A stretch of DNA of 64,000 nucleotides from Mycobacterium kyorinense (GTDB lineage Bacteria > Actinomycetota > Actinomycetes > Mycobacteriales > Mycobacteriaceae), in the NCBI RefSeq assembly GCF_002101735.1, contig NZ_LQPE01000076.1, forward strand, positions 38,823-102,822, written 5' to 3'. The notes beneath the pieces were generated by a model. It was not told the DNA's origin and made no database searches. It saw only the letters and a program-made list of their open reading frames with translations. Position 1 is the first letter of the stretch; the number at the start of each line of letters is the position of its first letter. Below, one piece after another: positions 55,880-63,956 of the stretch. Both the position numbers and the translations under genes were made by a program.

Positions 55880-56374
55880 TCAGGCTCGGCTGGGCAGCGT
55901 CAGTTTGCAGGTCTGCCCGATGTCCAGGGTTCGCAGCACACGCCCCATCCCGACCCACAGCGCGCATGACAACGCCAGGTCGGCGAGCAGCTCGTCGGAA
56001 AAGTGCTCGCGGCAGCGCTGCCAGAAGTCCTCGTCGTCGCGCAGCACGGTGTGCTCGGTGGCGAACCGGTGCGCGAATTCTGCGGCCAACCGCTCCTGCT
56101 CGCTGTATCCCGGCCAGGTCCGCCACTCCAAGGCGTGCGCGTACAGCTCTTCGTCCACCCCGGCCGTGGGTCCGTCGGCGTCGCGGGTGTTGACGCAGAC
56201 CTCGCATTCGTTGTCGTGCGCGATCACCGTCCGCGCGAGTTCGCGGGTGCGCATCGGCAGCCGGCTGCGGTTGTACACGGCGTCGCTGAATGCTCCGATG
56301 GCGGCGCCGAGTTCGGGTGATTTGAGGATCCAGCCGGCCAGGTCGTCGTCAGGGAATGTTCCGATTCGGCTCAT
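55880..56374 (-). CDS. AhpD-like carboxymuconolactone decarboxylase family protein
   Basis: 164 residues from ATG 56374. The CMD active-site CEVCVNTRDADG (CxxC with a following His-like position) and the helical frame (TRELARTVIAHDNECEV, AHRFATEHTVLRDDEDF) resemble AhpD-type redox proteins. The cysteines could act as a thiol peroxidase-like pair. It overlaps the end of the MFS pump gene by 26 bases and lies 10 bases before glnA3, all on one strand. Possible role in oxidising or adapting substrates of the nearby enzymes; unproven. Confidence 0.8.
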   Translation of the reverse strand: MSRIGTFPDDDLAGWILKSPELGAAIGAFSDAVYNRSRLPMRTRELARTVIAHDNECEVCVNTRDADGPTAGVDEELYAHALEWRTWPGYSEQERLAAEFAHRFATEHTVLRDDEDFWQRCREHFSDELLADLALSCALWVGMGRVLRTLDIGQTCKLTLPSRA

Positions 56375-58436
56375 GGCGGGATGGTACGCCACCGGTGAGT
56401 TGTCGGCGGCCCTCATGCCAATCACGTTGGGCGACAACCCGGTGTGCGATCCGATCGAGGGCCGCTTCGACCTGCGCGCGGTCCGGCCGGCCCTCGAAGC
56501 CGGGAACCCGGGCCAGTTTGTCGATGACCCAGTCCCGGATCAGTTTCGACACGAACTCGACCTGCTGGACACCGGCCGGCGTGAGCCACAGCCGGTCGAT
56601 ATCGCGTGCCGCGTAACCGGCGCGCACCACGGCGTCGAAGACCGGCTCGAGAACTTCGTAGGGCACCCCCAAGTCGTCGCCGATGTCGGTCAGCCGCGCC
56701 GCGCCGAATATCCGGGCATACCGGTGGATTCGCAACACGGCCCACAGGCCGGCCACGTCGAGTCGGCAATCCGGGCGCATGGCAATGCTGCGCAGCCGCA
56801 TACCGGGGGTCCCCTGCAGCATGCGCCCGATCGCGGACTCCAGCAGTTCCTCAGACGTCTGGGCGGTCGGCATCGCGAATCCGTCGCCCATGTCGGCGGC
56901 CCTGTTGCCGATATCGCGCAGCGGAACCTCCCGCAGGAACAGCGCCAACACGAACCCGACCGCGGCGACCGGCGCCGCCCACAGGAACACCTTGGACAGC
57001 GAATCGGCATAGGCCGCGACGATCGGGGCCGCGACGTCATGCGGCAGGCGGTGGAGCAGTTCCGGCGAACTCGCCGCGGCGGCAGAGGTTCGGCTGGCCG
57101 CCAGCGCCGGGCCAAGCCGGCTGTGCAGGAAGTTCATGAACAGCGAGCCGAATATCGCCGCACCGAACGAGCTGCCGATCGTGCGGAAGAACGTCACGCC
57201 CGACGTGGCGACGCCGAGGTCGTCGAAGCTCGACGTGTTCTGCACGATCAGGACCAGCACCTGCATGCACAGCCCGATCCCGGCGCCCAGGATGACCAGA
57301 TACAGCGACTGCAGCAATGTCGACGTCGACGGCCCCATGCGCGACAACAGCACGAACGCGAGCACCATCACCGCGGTGCCGGCGATTGGGAAGAACTTGT
57401 ACCGCCCGGTCCGGCCGACCAGCACACCGCTGCTCATCGAGGTGGTCAGCATGCCGAGGACCATCGGCAGCGTGCGAAGACCCGACGTCGTCGCCGACAC
57501 GCCGTCCACGAACTGCATGTAGGTCGGCAAGAAGGTCAGCGCACCCAACATGGCGAATCCGACCACGAACGACAGCACACAGCACACGGTGAACACCGGG
57601 CTGGCGAACAGCCGCAGTGGCAGAATCGGTGCCGCCGAACGGCTTTCCACCCAGACGAAGACGCCGAGCGCGACGGCGGAGCCGGCGAACAGCCCGATGA
57701 TCGTCGCCGATCCCCACGGATAGGTGGTGCCGCCCCAGCTGGTGGCCAGCGTCAGGCCCGCGGCGCCGAGTCCGACGAAAACGATTCCGGCATAATCGAT
57801 TACGGGCCTGACGCGCTCGGCCAGCGCCGGGATGGTCGCCGCGGCCACGAAGAACACCACCACCGACACCGGCACGTTGATCCAAAATGCCCACCGCCAG
57901 GTCAGGTCGTCGGTGAAGTAGCCGCCCAGCAGCGGACCGACCACCGTGGTGACGCCGAATACCGCGCCCAGGGCGCCCTGGTAGCGGCCGCGTTCGCGCA
58001 GCGGAATCACTTCACCGATCAGCGCGGTGGCGGTCACCGTGAGGCCGCCGCCGCCGATGCCCTGCAGGGCGCGGGCCAGCACCAGCATGACCATCGAGTG
58101 CGACAGTCCGCACAGGATCGAGCCGACGACGAAGAACACCACGGCGGCCTGGAACACCGTCTTGCGGCCGAACAGGTCCCCGAGCTTGCCGACCAGCGCG
58201 GTGACGATCGTGGAGGCCAGCAGATAGCTGGTGACCACCCAGGACTGATGTCCGGCCCCGCCGAGGTCGGCGACGATCGTCGGCAGCGCCGTCGCCACGA
58301 TGGTCTGGTCCAGCGCGGCGAGCAGCATGCCGAGCACAATCGCCAGAAAGATCAGATTGCGCCGCTTCGGGCTGATCAGCGCGCCCCCCGGCACCGCGTC
58401 TGCGCCGGCCGTCGCCGGAGCAGTCGGTGCCGTCAT
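56349..58436 (-). CDS. Large DHA2-family MFS drug efflux pump with C-terminal winged-helix domain, Rv1877-like
   Basis: 695 residues. The first about 515 residues hold 14 membrane segments with DHA2 signatures (GKLGDLFGRKTVFQ in loop 2-3; LGAVFGVTTVVGPLLGGYF, the antiporter motif C). The last about 180 residues are cytosolic and helical-winged (CRLDVAGLWAVLRIHRYARI, LWLTPAGVQQVEFVSKLIRD), resembling a MarR-type HTH. This long tail is also present in M. tuberculosis Rv1877 (about 687 residues). It exports hydrophobic compounds by proton antiport. The tail may sense substrate; inference only. Confidence 0.88.
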   Translation of the reverse strand: MTAPTAPATAGADAVPGGALISPKRRNLIFLAIVLGMLLAALDQTIVATALPTIVADLGGAGHQSWVVTSYLLASTIVTALVGKLGDLFGRKTVFQAAVVFFVVGSILCGLSHSMVMLVLARALQGIGGGGLTVTATALIGEVIPLRERGRYQGALGAVFGVTTVVGPLLGGYFTDDLTWRWAFWINVPVSVVVFFVAAATIPALAERVRPVIDYAGIVFVGLGAAGLTLATSWGGTTYPWGSATIIGLFAGSAVALGVFVWVESRSAAPILPLRLFASPVFTVCCVLSFVVGFAMLGALTFLPTYMQFVDGVSATTSGLRTLPMVLGMLTTSMSSGVLVGRTGRYKFFPIAGTAVMVLAFVLLSRMGPSTSTLLQSLYLVILGAGIGLCMQVLVLIVQNTSSFDDLGVATSGVTFFRTIGSSFGAAIFGSLFMNFLHSRLGPALAASRTSAAAASSPELLHRLPHDVAAPIVAAYADSLSKVFLWAAPVAAVGFVLALFLREVPLRDIGNRAADMGDGFAMPTAQTSEELLESAIGRMLQGTPGMRLRSIAMRPDCRLDVAGLWAVLRIHRYARIFGAARLTDIGDDLGVPYEVLEPVFDAVVRAGYAARDIDRLWLTPAGVQQVEFVSKLIRDWVIDKLARVPGFEGRPDRAQVEAALDRIAHRVVAQRDWHEGRRQLTGGVPSRHEPNRNIP

Positions 58437-58452
58437 ACCAGCCTTTCTTACC

Positions 58453-58935
58453 TCATGTCGTCGGCGGTCGGGCGACGCATTGTGCGCTGTAGAGGGCTTC
58501 GCCGAGCTTATCCATCAGCTCGAGTTGCGTTTGGAGGTAGTCGATGTGGTCTTCCTCGTCGGCCACGATCTTTTCGAAGATGGTGGCGCTGGTGCTGTCT
58601 TGCTTCTCCCGGCACAGCACGATCGCCGGCTTGAGGCGGTTGACCACCTCGAGCTCGAGGGCCAGGTCGCTCTCGAATTGTTCGCGCAGCGTCTGGCCGA
58701 CCCGCAGCGAGCCGATGCGCTGATAGTTGGGCAGACCGTCGAGCAGCAAAATGCGGTCGGTCACCATTTCGGCGTGTCGCATCTCGTCGAACGACTCCGC
58801 GCGCGTGTGCGACGCCAGTTCGGTGAAACCCCAGTTTTCTTGCATTTTGGAGTGCAAAAAATATTGGTTGATAGCGGTGAGTTCACTGGTCAATTGCTCG
58901 TTGAGCAGGCGCAAAACATCGGGGTCACCTTGCAT
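58453..58935 (-). CDS. bfrA: Bacterioferritin BfrA
   Basis: 160 residues starting MQGDPDVLRLLNEQLTSELT, nearly identical to M. tuberculosis BfrA as I recall it. Ferroxidase ligands Glu18, Glu51 and His54 (SFDEMRHAE), plus Glu and His in VADEEDHIDY, and the haem ligand Met52 are all present. It stores iron as a 24-subunit shell with haem. The GTG six bases upstream is also in frame, but ATG 58935 fits the family. IdeR boxes lie upstream. Confidence 0.95.
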   Translation of the reverse strand: MQGDPDVLRLLNEQLTSELTAINQYFLHSKMQENWGFTELASHTRAESFDEMRHAEMVTDRILLLDGLPNYQRIGSLRVGQTLREQFESDLALELEVVNRLKPAIVLCREKQDSTSATIFEKIVADEEDHIDYLQTQLELMDKLGEALYSAQCVARPPTT

Positions 58936-59020
58936 TGTCACTCCTCATACAGCGTGCCGTGCGTACCGACGGCTAACGCTACAACAGGTCAAAACCCTTG
59001 TCACCCAAGGTAATACTCAC

Positions 59021-59039
59021 TTCGGTCAGCTTTCCCTAA
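59021..59039 (-). promoter_or_regulatory. IdeR box upstream of bfrA
   Basis: On the minus strand TTAGGGAAAGCTGACCGAA matches the IdeR consensus TTAGGTTAGGCTAACCTAA at 14 of 19 positions. It is 85 bases from the bfrA start. A weaker overlapping copy (10 of 19) lies beside it at about 59006-59024, making a tandem site as described for M. tuberculosis bfrA, where IdeR activates transcription in iron. Confidence 0.75.
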
Positions 59040-59185
59040 GTAAAGCAAGGCTATGTTGAACGCGCGCAAAGCCCGTTGCCGATTATCGGGAAATCGCCTC
59101 GCGACCGCTCAGTAGAAGTTCGTCGGCGCGGCGGTCTGGGTTGGCCCGCGGGCGCCCCGGGCGGGCCGACTCGCCGGCCGCGGAC

Positions 59186-59204
59186 TTAGGTTAGACTTCG
59201 CTAA
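59186..59204 (+). promoter_or_regulatory. IdeR box 1 upstream of bfd
   Basis: TTAGGTTAGACTTCGCTAA: the left half is a perfect IdeR half-site, the right half is degenerate. Distance 79 bases from the bfd start. It forms a tandem with the next box, spaced 24 bases start to start. Confidence 0.8.
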
Positions 59205-59209
59205 CCGAC

Positions 59210-59228
59210 TTAGGTTAGACTCCACTAA
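59210..59228 (+). promoter_or_regulatory. IdeR box 2 upstream of bfd
   Basis: TTAGGTTAGACTCCACTAA shares the first 12 bases with box 1, as if duplicated. It lies 55 bases from the bfd start and would overlap a promoter, consistent with iron-dependent repression of bfd, opposite in sense to bfrA. Confidence 0.8.
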
Positions 59229-59282
59229 CATGAGGCCCGTTCACCTCGGAGTCCACCGCGCTACCGCGCCGGGGGTGTGTTG

Positions 59283-59465
59283 ATGTACGTCTGCCTGTGC
59301 GTCGGCGCCACCAGCCACACCGTGTCCGAGTGTGTCGCCCGTGGTGCCTCTACGTCCAAGGAAGTGGCCGCAGCCTGCGGAGCAGGCGCCGACTGCGGGC
59401 GCTGCAGACACAACCTGCGGGCGATCATCGCGGCGGCCCGCCAACTCGAAACCAGCGCCTCGTAG
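59283..59465 (+). CDS. bfd: Bacterioferritin-associated ferredoxin Bfd
   Basis: 60 residues: MYVCLCVGATSHTVSECVAR and VAAACGAGADCGRCRHNLRA, with four Cys (Cys4, Cys6, Cys37 and Cys40 by my count) forming the Bfd [2Fe-2S] pattern CxC...CxxC. It takes electrons to bacterioferritin to release iron. ATG 59283 is preferred over GTG 59277; GGGGGTG precedes it. Tandem IdeR boxes stand 55-97 bases upstream. Convergent with enoyl-CoA hydratase, 7 bases apart. Confidence 0.9.
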   Translation: MYVCLCVGATSHTVSECVARGASTSKEVAAACGAGADCGRCRHNLRAIIAAARQLETSAS

Positions 59466-59472
59466 TCGTCGA

Positions 59473-60228
59473 TCAGCTCCCGCGCCGGCCGGTGAAGTCG
59501 GCCAGCGCCGCGGCGTTGGCGTGCGAACCCATCAGCTCGGCGAAGTGCGCGTTTTCCCGGGCGCTCGCGGCGGCGATTCCCGGGCGCAGCGGCTCCACCA
59601 TCGTGTGCTTGACCGCTATCAGGCTCGAAATCGGCCGCGAGGCAAGGATTTCTGCGTGCCGATGAGCCTCGGTGAGCAGATCGGCCGGCTCGCACACCTT
59701 CCAAACCAGGCCCATCCGCAGGGCTTCGTCGGCGTCCACCCACTCCGAGGACATCAGCAGCCAGGCGGCGTTCTGCCGGCCGACCAGCTGCGGCAACAGG
59801 TACGACGAGGCCGCCTCCGGCGCGACGCCCAGGCTGGTGAACGGGCACTTCAGCCGGGCCGTGGAGGACATGAACGCCAGGTCGGCGTAGCCGAGGATGG
59901 TGGCGCCGATTCCTACCCCGACACCGTTGACGGCGCAGATCAGCGGCTTGGGAAACCGGGTCAGCGCGTCGATCAGCGCAGTGAAGTTGGACTCTCCGCC
60001 CAAGCTGGGGTCGCTGATCCGCGCCTGCATCTCCTTGAGGTCATTGCCGGCACTGAACGCGCGTCCGGCCCCGGTCAACACGACGACCGCGACGTCGGGG
60101 TCGTCGGCCGCGGCCGACAGCGCCTCGGCGGTGGCGGCGTAGAGCGTTTCGTTGAACGCGTTGAGCGCCTCCGGGCGGTTCAGCGTCAGCGTGCGCACCT
60201 TGTTGGCGTCGTCGATCTGCAATATCAC
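59473..60228 (-). CDS. Enoyl-CoA hydratase/isomerase family protein
   Basis: 251 residues of the crotonase fold: VVLTGAGRAFSAGNDLKEMQ (oxyanion-hole loop), VNGVGVGIGATILGYADLAF (second oxyanion-hole Gly), and TSLGVAPEAASSYLLPQLVG, where Glu in APEAA may be catalytic. GTG 60228. Probably hydrates or isomerises an enoyl-CoA in beta-oxidation. Followed upstream by a palindromic gap and the EthD-like gene. Chain specificity unknown. Confidence 0.88.
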   Translation of the reverse strand: MILQIDDANKVRTLTLNRPEALNAFNETLYAATAEALSAAADDPDVAVVVLTGAGRAFSAGNDLKEMQARISDPSLGGESNFTALIDALTRFPKPLICAVNGVGVGIGATILGYADLAFMSSTARLKCPFTSLGVAPEAASSYLLPQLVGRQNAAWLLMSSEWVDADEALRMGLVWKVCEPADLLTEAHRHAEILASRPISSLIAVKHTMVEPLRPGIAAASARENAHFAELMGSHANAAALADFTGRRGS

Positions 60229-60250
60229 GGCTACCTCCTAAGCCTCTTTG

Positions 60251-60313
60251 TCGCCAAACAGAAGCCACGGTTGTGATGTCGCGGCGATCGCAGCCATAGC
60301 TTCTGTTTCGCGA
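60251..60313. repeat. Palindromic element between EthD-like gene and enoyl-CoA hydratase
   Basis: Arms TCGCCAAACAGAAGC (60251-60265) and GCTTCTGTTTCGCGA (60299-60313) pair with one mismatch over 15 bases, and an inner pair (GGTTGTGAT with ATCGCAGCC) extends the stem. It fills the gap between two same-strand genes and may act as a terminator or a dispersed repeat. Confidence 0.6.
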
Positions 60314-60322
60314 TCAAACTGG

Positions 60323-61018
60323 TCACACAAACGGTGTCTTCAGCACGTAGCGGCTGGTGGGGACGGTGTCGATGTTCTCGTTGGCGCCGAACGCCGACGT
60401 GCTGGCCACCATCCGGCTCACCCGGTCCTGCAGGTCGGCATCGTCGGCGGCCCCGAAGAAGGCCTTCAGATCGGTGGTGGCCCCGGCCGGGAACAGCTCC
60501 TCGACGATGCCTGCGATGGGCGGCGCATCGGGGGTCAGCGTGCGCACCACCCAGTTCTGGGTGTAGCCGAACGTCGCCTGGGTCTCGATCGCGACCGGGG
60601 TGTGGTCGCGCTGCCAGCGGGCCAGCCAGCTGTCCTGGTCCAGCCCGGCGGGTCGTCGCAGCAGCGCGACGTTAGCCAAACCCGTTGTGCGGCCGCCGAG
60701 TTCGAGTGGCGCCGGCAGCGGAACGGACTCGGTGACCAGATACGCGGCGAGCTGGTCGCACTCGGCGTCCAACAGCGTGAGCGCGGCGGCGGTCTGATCA
60801 CCGTAGCACTGCTGCGTCCACAGGCTCACCACCGCGACCACCGGCGGGTCGAGCGTGGTCAATGTCATCAGCGAGTCACGCACCGCGCTGTCGCGGACGT
60901 TGACCGCCAGCCCGGGCACCCCCAGCGCCAGAATGGCGTCGGCGACCGGTCCGCGCTGACGGGCGCACCAGTCGTCGTCGCACTCGGCGGCCCGCAGTAG
61001 GGCGATGACCTTTTCCAC
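60323..61018 (-). CDS. EthD-like dimeric alpha-beta-barrel protein
   Basis: 231 residues from GTG 61018, which overlaps the stop of the upstream gene by one base. Two halves are seen, each with a ferredoxin-like beta-alpha unit: ALLRAAECDDDWCARQRGPV and NVALLRRPAGLDQDSWLARWQRDHTPV, the latter being the EthD-domain signature. Such proteins bind lipophilic substrates, for example in ether or fatty-acid oxidation. Coupled to a hotdog thioesterase. Function not established. Confidence 0.75.
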   Translation of the reverse strand: MEKVIALLRAAECDDDWCARQRGPVADAILALGVPGLAVNVRDSAVRDSLMTLTTLDPPVVAVVSLWTQQCYGDQTAAALTLLDAECDQLAAYLVTESVPLPAPLELGGRTTGLANVALLRRPAGLDQDSWLARWQRDHTPVAIETQATFGYTQNWVVRTLTPDAPPIAGIVEELFPAGATTDLKAFFGAADDADLQDRVSRMVASTSAFGANENIDTVPTSRYVLKTPFV

Positions 61019-61647
61019 TACTGCTCCCGGGCCCACCGCGGCTGGATGAACACGCCCTGCGCTTCGACGGTGACGCCCTCGTCGTCGGCGAGGTGGCCCG
61101 CCGCGAACGTCTTCACGCCGTCGACGCGGGTGGTGCTTGCCTCGGCATGCAGGCGGCCCAGCCGGGTGGCCCGCACATAGCGCAACGTGATGGTGCCGGT
61201 GAACCGCGGATTGACGCCGTCACTGGCCGCCTCGCCCAGCACATGGTCGAGCACCAGGGCCGCGACTCCCCCATGCACGTGACCGGGCGGGCCTTCGTAC
61301 GCGGCACCCAGCTCGAAGTCGCACCAGACCTTGCCCGACGACGGGTCGTGCTGCATTACCAACGGCGGCGCGACGGGGTTGCGCACCCCGATCGCGACGT
61401 TGCCCCACGCCATCCGCTCACCGGTGGCCAGATAGCGCACCCCGTATGTGCCGTCGAGCTGCTTTTGGCGCAAACGTGCTGTCGCCGAGTCGATTTCGGC
61501 CTTGGCCGCCGCGACCGCTTCGGCGTCCACTTCGGTGCGGACCGTGGCGTCGATCAGCTCGCGCACCGAGGAGGCCAGCGGCTCGTAGACGGCCCGTAAC
61601 CGCTCGACCTCGGCAGCGCTGAGGTTCTCCAGTGTGAAGTCCAGCAT
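61018..61647 (-). CDS. Hotdog-fold acyl-CoA thioesterase, PaaI-like
   Basis: 209 residues from ATG 61647 (a TTG two codons earlier is also in frame). Hotdog features: GPPGHVHGGVAALVLDHVLG (helix with the conserved His and Gly pair) and TLRYVRATRLGRLHAEASTT. The N-terminal about 80 residues add a helical region. It should hydrolyse an acyl-CoA. A KstR-like operator lies immediately upstream, and an EthD-like gene is coupled downstream, pointing to steroid or lipid catabolism. Confidence 0.82.
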   Translation of the reverse strand: MLDFTLENLSAAEVERLRAVYEPLASSVRELIDATVRTEVDAEAVAAAKAEIDSATARLRQKQLDGTYGVRYLATGERMAWGNVAIGVRNPVAPPLVMQHDPSSGKVWCDFELGAAYEGPPGHVHGGVAALVLDHVLGEAASDGVNPRFTGTITLRYVRATRLGRLHAEASTTRVDGVKTFAAGHLADDEGVTVEAQGVFIQPRWAREQ

Positions 61648-61654
61648 GACCAAC

Positions 61655-61668
61655 TAGAACATGTTCTC
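61655..61668. promoter_or_regulatory. KstR-like operator upstream of thioesterase operon
   Basis: TAGAACATGTTCTC matches TNNAACNNGTTNNA except the last base. It is a nearly perfect dyad (AGAACATGTTCT) 8 bases before the thioesterase start, so repression by occlusion would be expected. Confidence 0.6.
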
Positions 61669-61695
61669 ATTGCGGGCCCACGATCGGGTCGGCTG

Positions 61696-62631
61696 CTAGC
61701 GGACCAGGCGTACCTGCTGGTCGGCGCTGACCAACTCCCCGATGATCGCGGCCAGCTGCCGGTACGGCGCCTCACGCCCGCTCGACGAGCGGAACACCAG
61801 CCCGATCCGTCGTCCCGGGCGGGGTGTGGCGAACTGCGCCAGCCCCAGCCGGCTGCGGGCCGCCTCCACCGAGACCGCGCTCTGTGGGATCAGCGTCACG
61901 CCCAGCCCGCCAGTCACGCACTGCACCGCGGTGGCCAGTGAGGCGGCCCGGGTGTTGGCGAGCTCGGCGCGCACACCCGCCTTGCGGCAGACGTCGAGCG
62001 CCTGGTCGCGCAGGCAGTGACCCTCGTCGAGCAGCAGCAACGGGAGCTGCGCCAGTGCGGTCGGCGGCACCCGCCGCTTGCCCGACAGCGGATGCCCGGG
62101 CGGCAGCGCCAGCACGAAGTCCTCGTCGTAGATCGGGATCTCGGTCACCCCGGCCGCCTCGGACGGCAGGGCGATCAACGCGGCGTCCACCGAACCTTCC
62201 CGCAATGCGGCCAGCAGCCGTTCGGTCTGGTCCTCGATCACCCGCAGGGTGAGCCCGGGAAGCCGGTCGGCCAATCCCGACAGCACCGTCGGCAGCACGT
62301 AGGGCGCCACGGTCGGGATGAGTCCCAGCCGCATGGTGCCCTGCAGCGGGTCGGACGCGCCCGCCGCCGCAGCGGCGAACTCCTCGACGGCCTCGATCGC
62401 CGTCTGCGCGTACGGCAGCAGCTGCCGACCCTCGGCTGTCAAGAAGACACGCCGGGTCGAGCGCTCGACCAGCTGCACGCCCAGTCCGGTCTCCAGCGCC
62501 GAGAGGGCTTGCGACAACGTCGACTGACTGACGCCGAGAGCCGTTGCGGCACTGCTGAAATGCTGTTTCTCCGCCACCGCGACGAACGCCCGCAGGCCGG
62601 CGACCGTCGGTTGATAACTCTTATCGGTCAT
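61696..62631 (-). CDS. oxyR: OxyR, LysR-type peroxide sensor and regulator of ahpC
   Basis: 311 residues, intact. The N-terminal winged helix reads [20 protein letters not shown] and [15 protein letters not shown]. The regulatory domain has Cys206 and Cys215 in [17 protein letters not shown], the nine-residue spacing of the peroxide-sensing pair Cys199-Cys208 in E. coli OxyR. It should bind the 108-base gap it shares with ahpC and switch that operon on under oxidative stress. In the M. tuberculosis complex this gene is a pseudogene, so its intactness is informative. Confidence 0.93.
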   Translation of the reverse strand: MTDKSYQPTVAGLRAFVAVAEKQHFSSAATALGVSQSTLSQALSALETGLGVQLVERSTRRVFLTAEGRQLLPYAQTAIEAVEEFAAAAAGASDPLQGTMRLGLIPTVAPYVLPTVLSGLADRLPGLTLRVIEDQTERLLAALREGSVDAALIALPSEAAGVTEIPIYDEDFVLALPPGHPLSGKRRVPPTALAQLPLLLLDEGHCLRDQALDVCRKAGVRAELANTRAASLATAVQCVTGGLGVTLIPQSAVSVEAARSRLGLAQFATPRPGRRIGLVFRSSSGREAPYRQLAAIIGELVSADQQVRLVR

Positions 62632-62739
62632 ACCTATTAGTATAGTGGGAAATATCACCTTTAATTCTAGGTTGACTTTGGGCACGATGGTTCTGAGACA
62701 GAAGTCCCACTTAGACCCGATCGTGACCAAAGGAGTGAC
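62632..62739. promoter_or_regulatory. oxyR-ahpC divergent promoter
   Basis: 108 bases, markedly AT-rich on the oxyR side (TAGTATAGTGGGAAATATCA). A TTGACT hexamer at 62672-62677 points toward ahpC, and AAAGGAG precedes its start. The region should hold the OxyR site, of the LysR T-N11-A type, near 62638-62660. Confidence 0.6.
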
Positions 62740-63327
62740 ATGGCACTGCTGACCATCGGTGACCAGTTCCCGGCCTACCAGCTGACCGCCCTCATCGGCG
62801 GTGACCTGTCGAAGGTCGACGCCAAGCAGCCGGGCGACTATTTCACCACCATCACCAGCGACGACTACGAAGGCAAGTGGCGGGTGATCTTCTTCTGGCC
62901 GAAGGACTTCACGTTCGTCTGCCCGACGGAGATCGCCGCGTTCGGCAAGCTGAACGACGAGTTCGAGGACCGCGACGCCAAGGTGCTCGGCGTCTCGGTG
63001 GACAGCGAATTCGTGCACTTCCAGTGGCGCGCCCAGCACGAGGACCTGAAGAAGCTGCCGTTCCCGATGCTGTCGGACATCAAGCGCGAGCTCGTCGAGG
63101 CCACCGGCGCGCTCAACAAAGACGGTGTCGCCGACCGGGTGACGTTCATCGTCGACCCGAACAACGAGATCCAGTTCGTCTCGGTGACCGCCGGTTCGGT
63201 GGGCCGCAACGTCGACGAGGTGCTGCGGGTGCTCGACGCGCTGCAGTCCGACGAGCTGTGCGCCTGCAACTGGCGCAAGGGCGACCCGACGATCGACGCG
63301 GGCGAAGAGCTGAGGAAGTCGGCGTGA
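62740..63327 (+). CDS. ahpC: Alkyl hydroperoxide reductase AhpC
   Basis: 195 residues. Peroxidatic Cys61 in [13 protein letters not shown]; resolving Cys174 and Cys176 in [11 protein letters not shown], the three-Cys pattern of mycobacterial AhpC. It reduces organic peroxides and peroxynitrite in the cytosol, with AhpD supplying electrons. Divergent from OxyR, coupled by GTGA overlap to ahpD. AAAGGAG ribosome site. Confidence 0.96.
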   Translation: MALLTIGDQFPAYQLTALIGGDLSKVDAKQPGDYFTTITSDDYEGKWRVIFFWPKDFTFVCPTEIAAFGKLNDEFEDRDAKVLGVSVDSEFVHFQWRAQHEDLKKLPFPMLSDIKRELVEATGALNKDGVADRVTFIVDPNNEIQFVSVTAGSVGRNVDEVLRVLDALQSDELCACNWRKGDPTIDAGEELRKSA

Positions 63328-63854
63328 GCATCGACAACCTCAAAGAGGCCCTGCCCGAGTACGCCAAGGACCTCAAGCTCAACCTGGGCTCGATCACCCG
63401 CAGCACGGCGCTGAGCGAGGAGCAGCTGTGGGGCACGCTGCTGGCCAGCGCCGCGGCCACCCGAAATGACCGGGTGCTCAGCGAGATTGGCGCCGAGGCC
63501 GCGGATTATCTGTCGGCCGAGGCATACCAGGCCGCGCTGGGTGCCGCATCGATCATGGGCATGAACAACGTGTTCTACCGTGGCCGCGGCTTTTTGGACG
63601 GCCAGTACGACGACCTGCGGCCCGGGTTGCGGATGAACATCATCGGCAACCCGGGTGTCGACAAGGCCAACTTCGAGCTGTGGTCGTTTGCGGTGTCTTC
63701 CATCAACGGGTGTTCGCACTGCGTGGTCGCCCACGAGCACACGCTGCGGGAGGCCGGCGTCGACCGGGAGACGATTTTCGAAGCGCTCAAGGCCGCCGCG
63801 ATCGTGGCCGGCGTGGCGCAGGCGATCACCACGGCGCAGACGCTGGCGGCCTGA
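63324..63854 (+). CDS. ahpD: Alkyl hydroperoxidase AhpD
   Basis: 176 residues from GTG 63324, overlapping the ahpC stop. The active-site CSHC is Cys130/Cys133 within [20 protein letters not shown], with the conserved His just after. AhpD relays electrons from lipoamide proteins (Lpd and DlaT/SucB in M. tuberculosis) to AhpC. Full length. Confidence 0.95.
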   Translation: MSIDNLKEALPEYAKDLKLNLGSITRSTALSEEQLWGTLLASAAATRNDRVLSEIGAEAADYLSAEAYQAALGAASIMGMNNVFYRGRGFLDGQYDDLRPGLRMNIIGNPGVDKANFELWSFAVSSINGCSHCVVAHEHTLREAGVDRETIFEALKAAAIVAGVAQAITTAQTLAA

Positions 63855-63871
63855 TGTCCTCCTTTGCCGCG

Positions 63872-63925
63872 AGCGTGCGTGGTTGTACGCGCTGAACGGC
63901 GTGTCGGTGTACAACCGCGCACGCT
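63872..63925. repeat. Palindromic element after ahpD, probable terminator
   Basis: Arms AGCGTGCGTGGTTGTAC (63872-63888) and GTACAACCGCGCACGCT (63909-63925) pair over 17 bases with one G-T wobble, with a 20-base loop. It begins 18 bases after the ahpD stop and resembles the dispersed intergenic palindromes of several mycobacteria. Confidence 0.65.
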
Positions 63926-63956
63926 GACCGGAAAATACCCACGGTGAGGTGACGGC

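Larger units (their letters stand above)
58936..59282. other. 347-base divergent intergenic region of bfrA and bfd
   Basis: Holds the IdeR boxes listed separately, so both iron-storage genes are expected to answer to iron in opposite ways. The middle (about 59060-59180) has no recognisable motif and no gene. Confidence 0.6.

Noticed and set aside
55839..58634. A 931-codon plus-strand open frame opposite the MFS pump, CMD and glnA3 genes
   Set aside because: Its translation is low-complexity, rich in His, Arg and Gln, with no domain. It is antisense to three genes with clear families. Long antisense frames are expected at this GC content.
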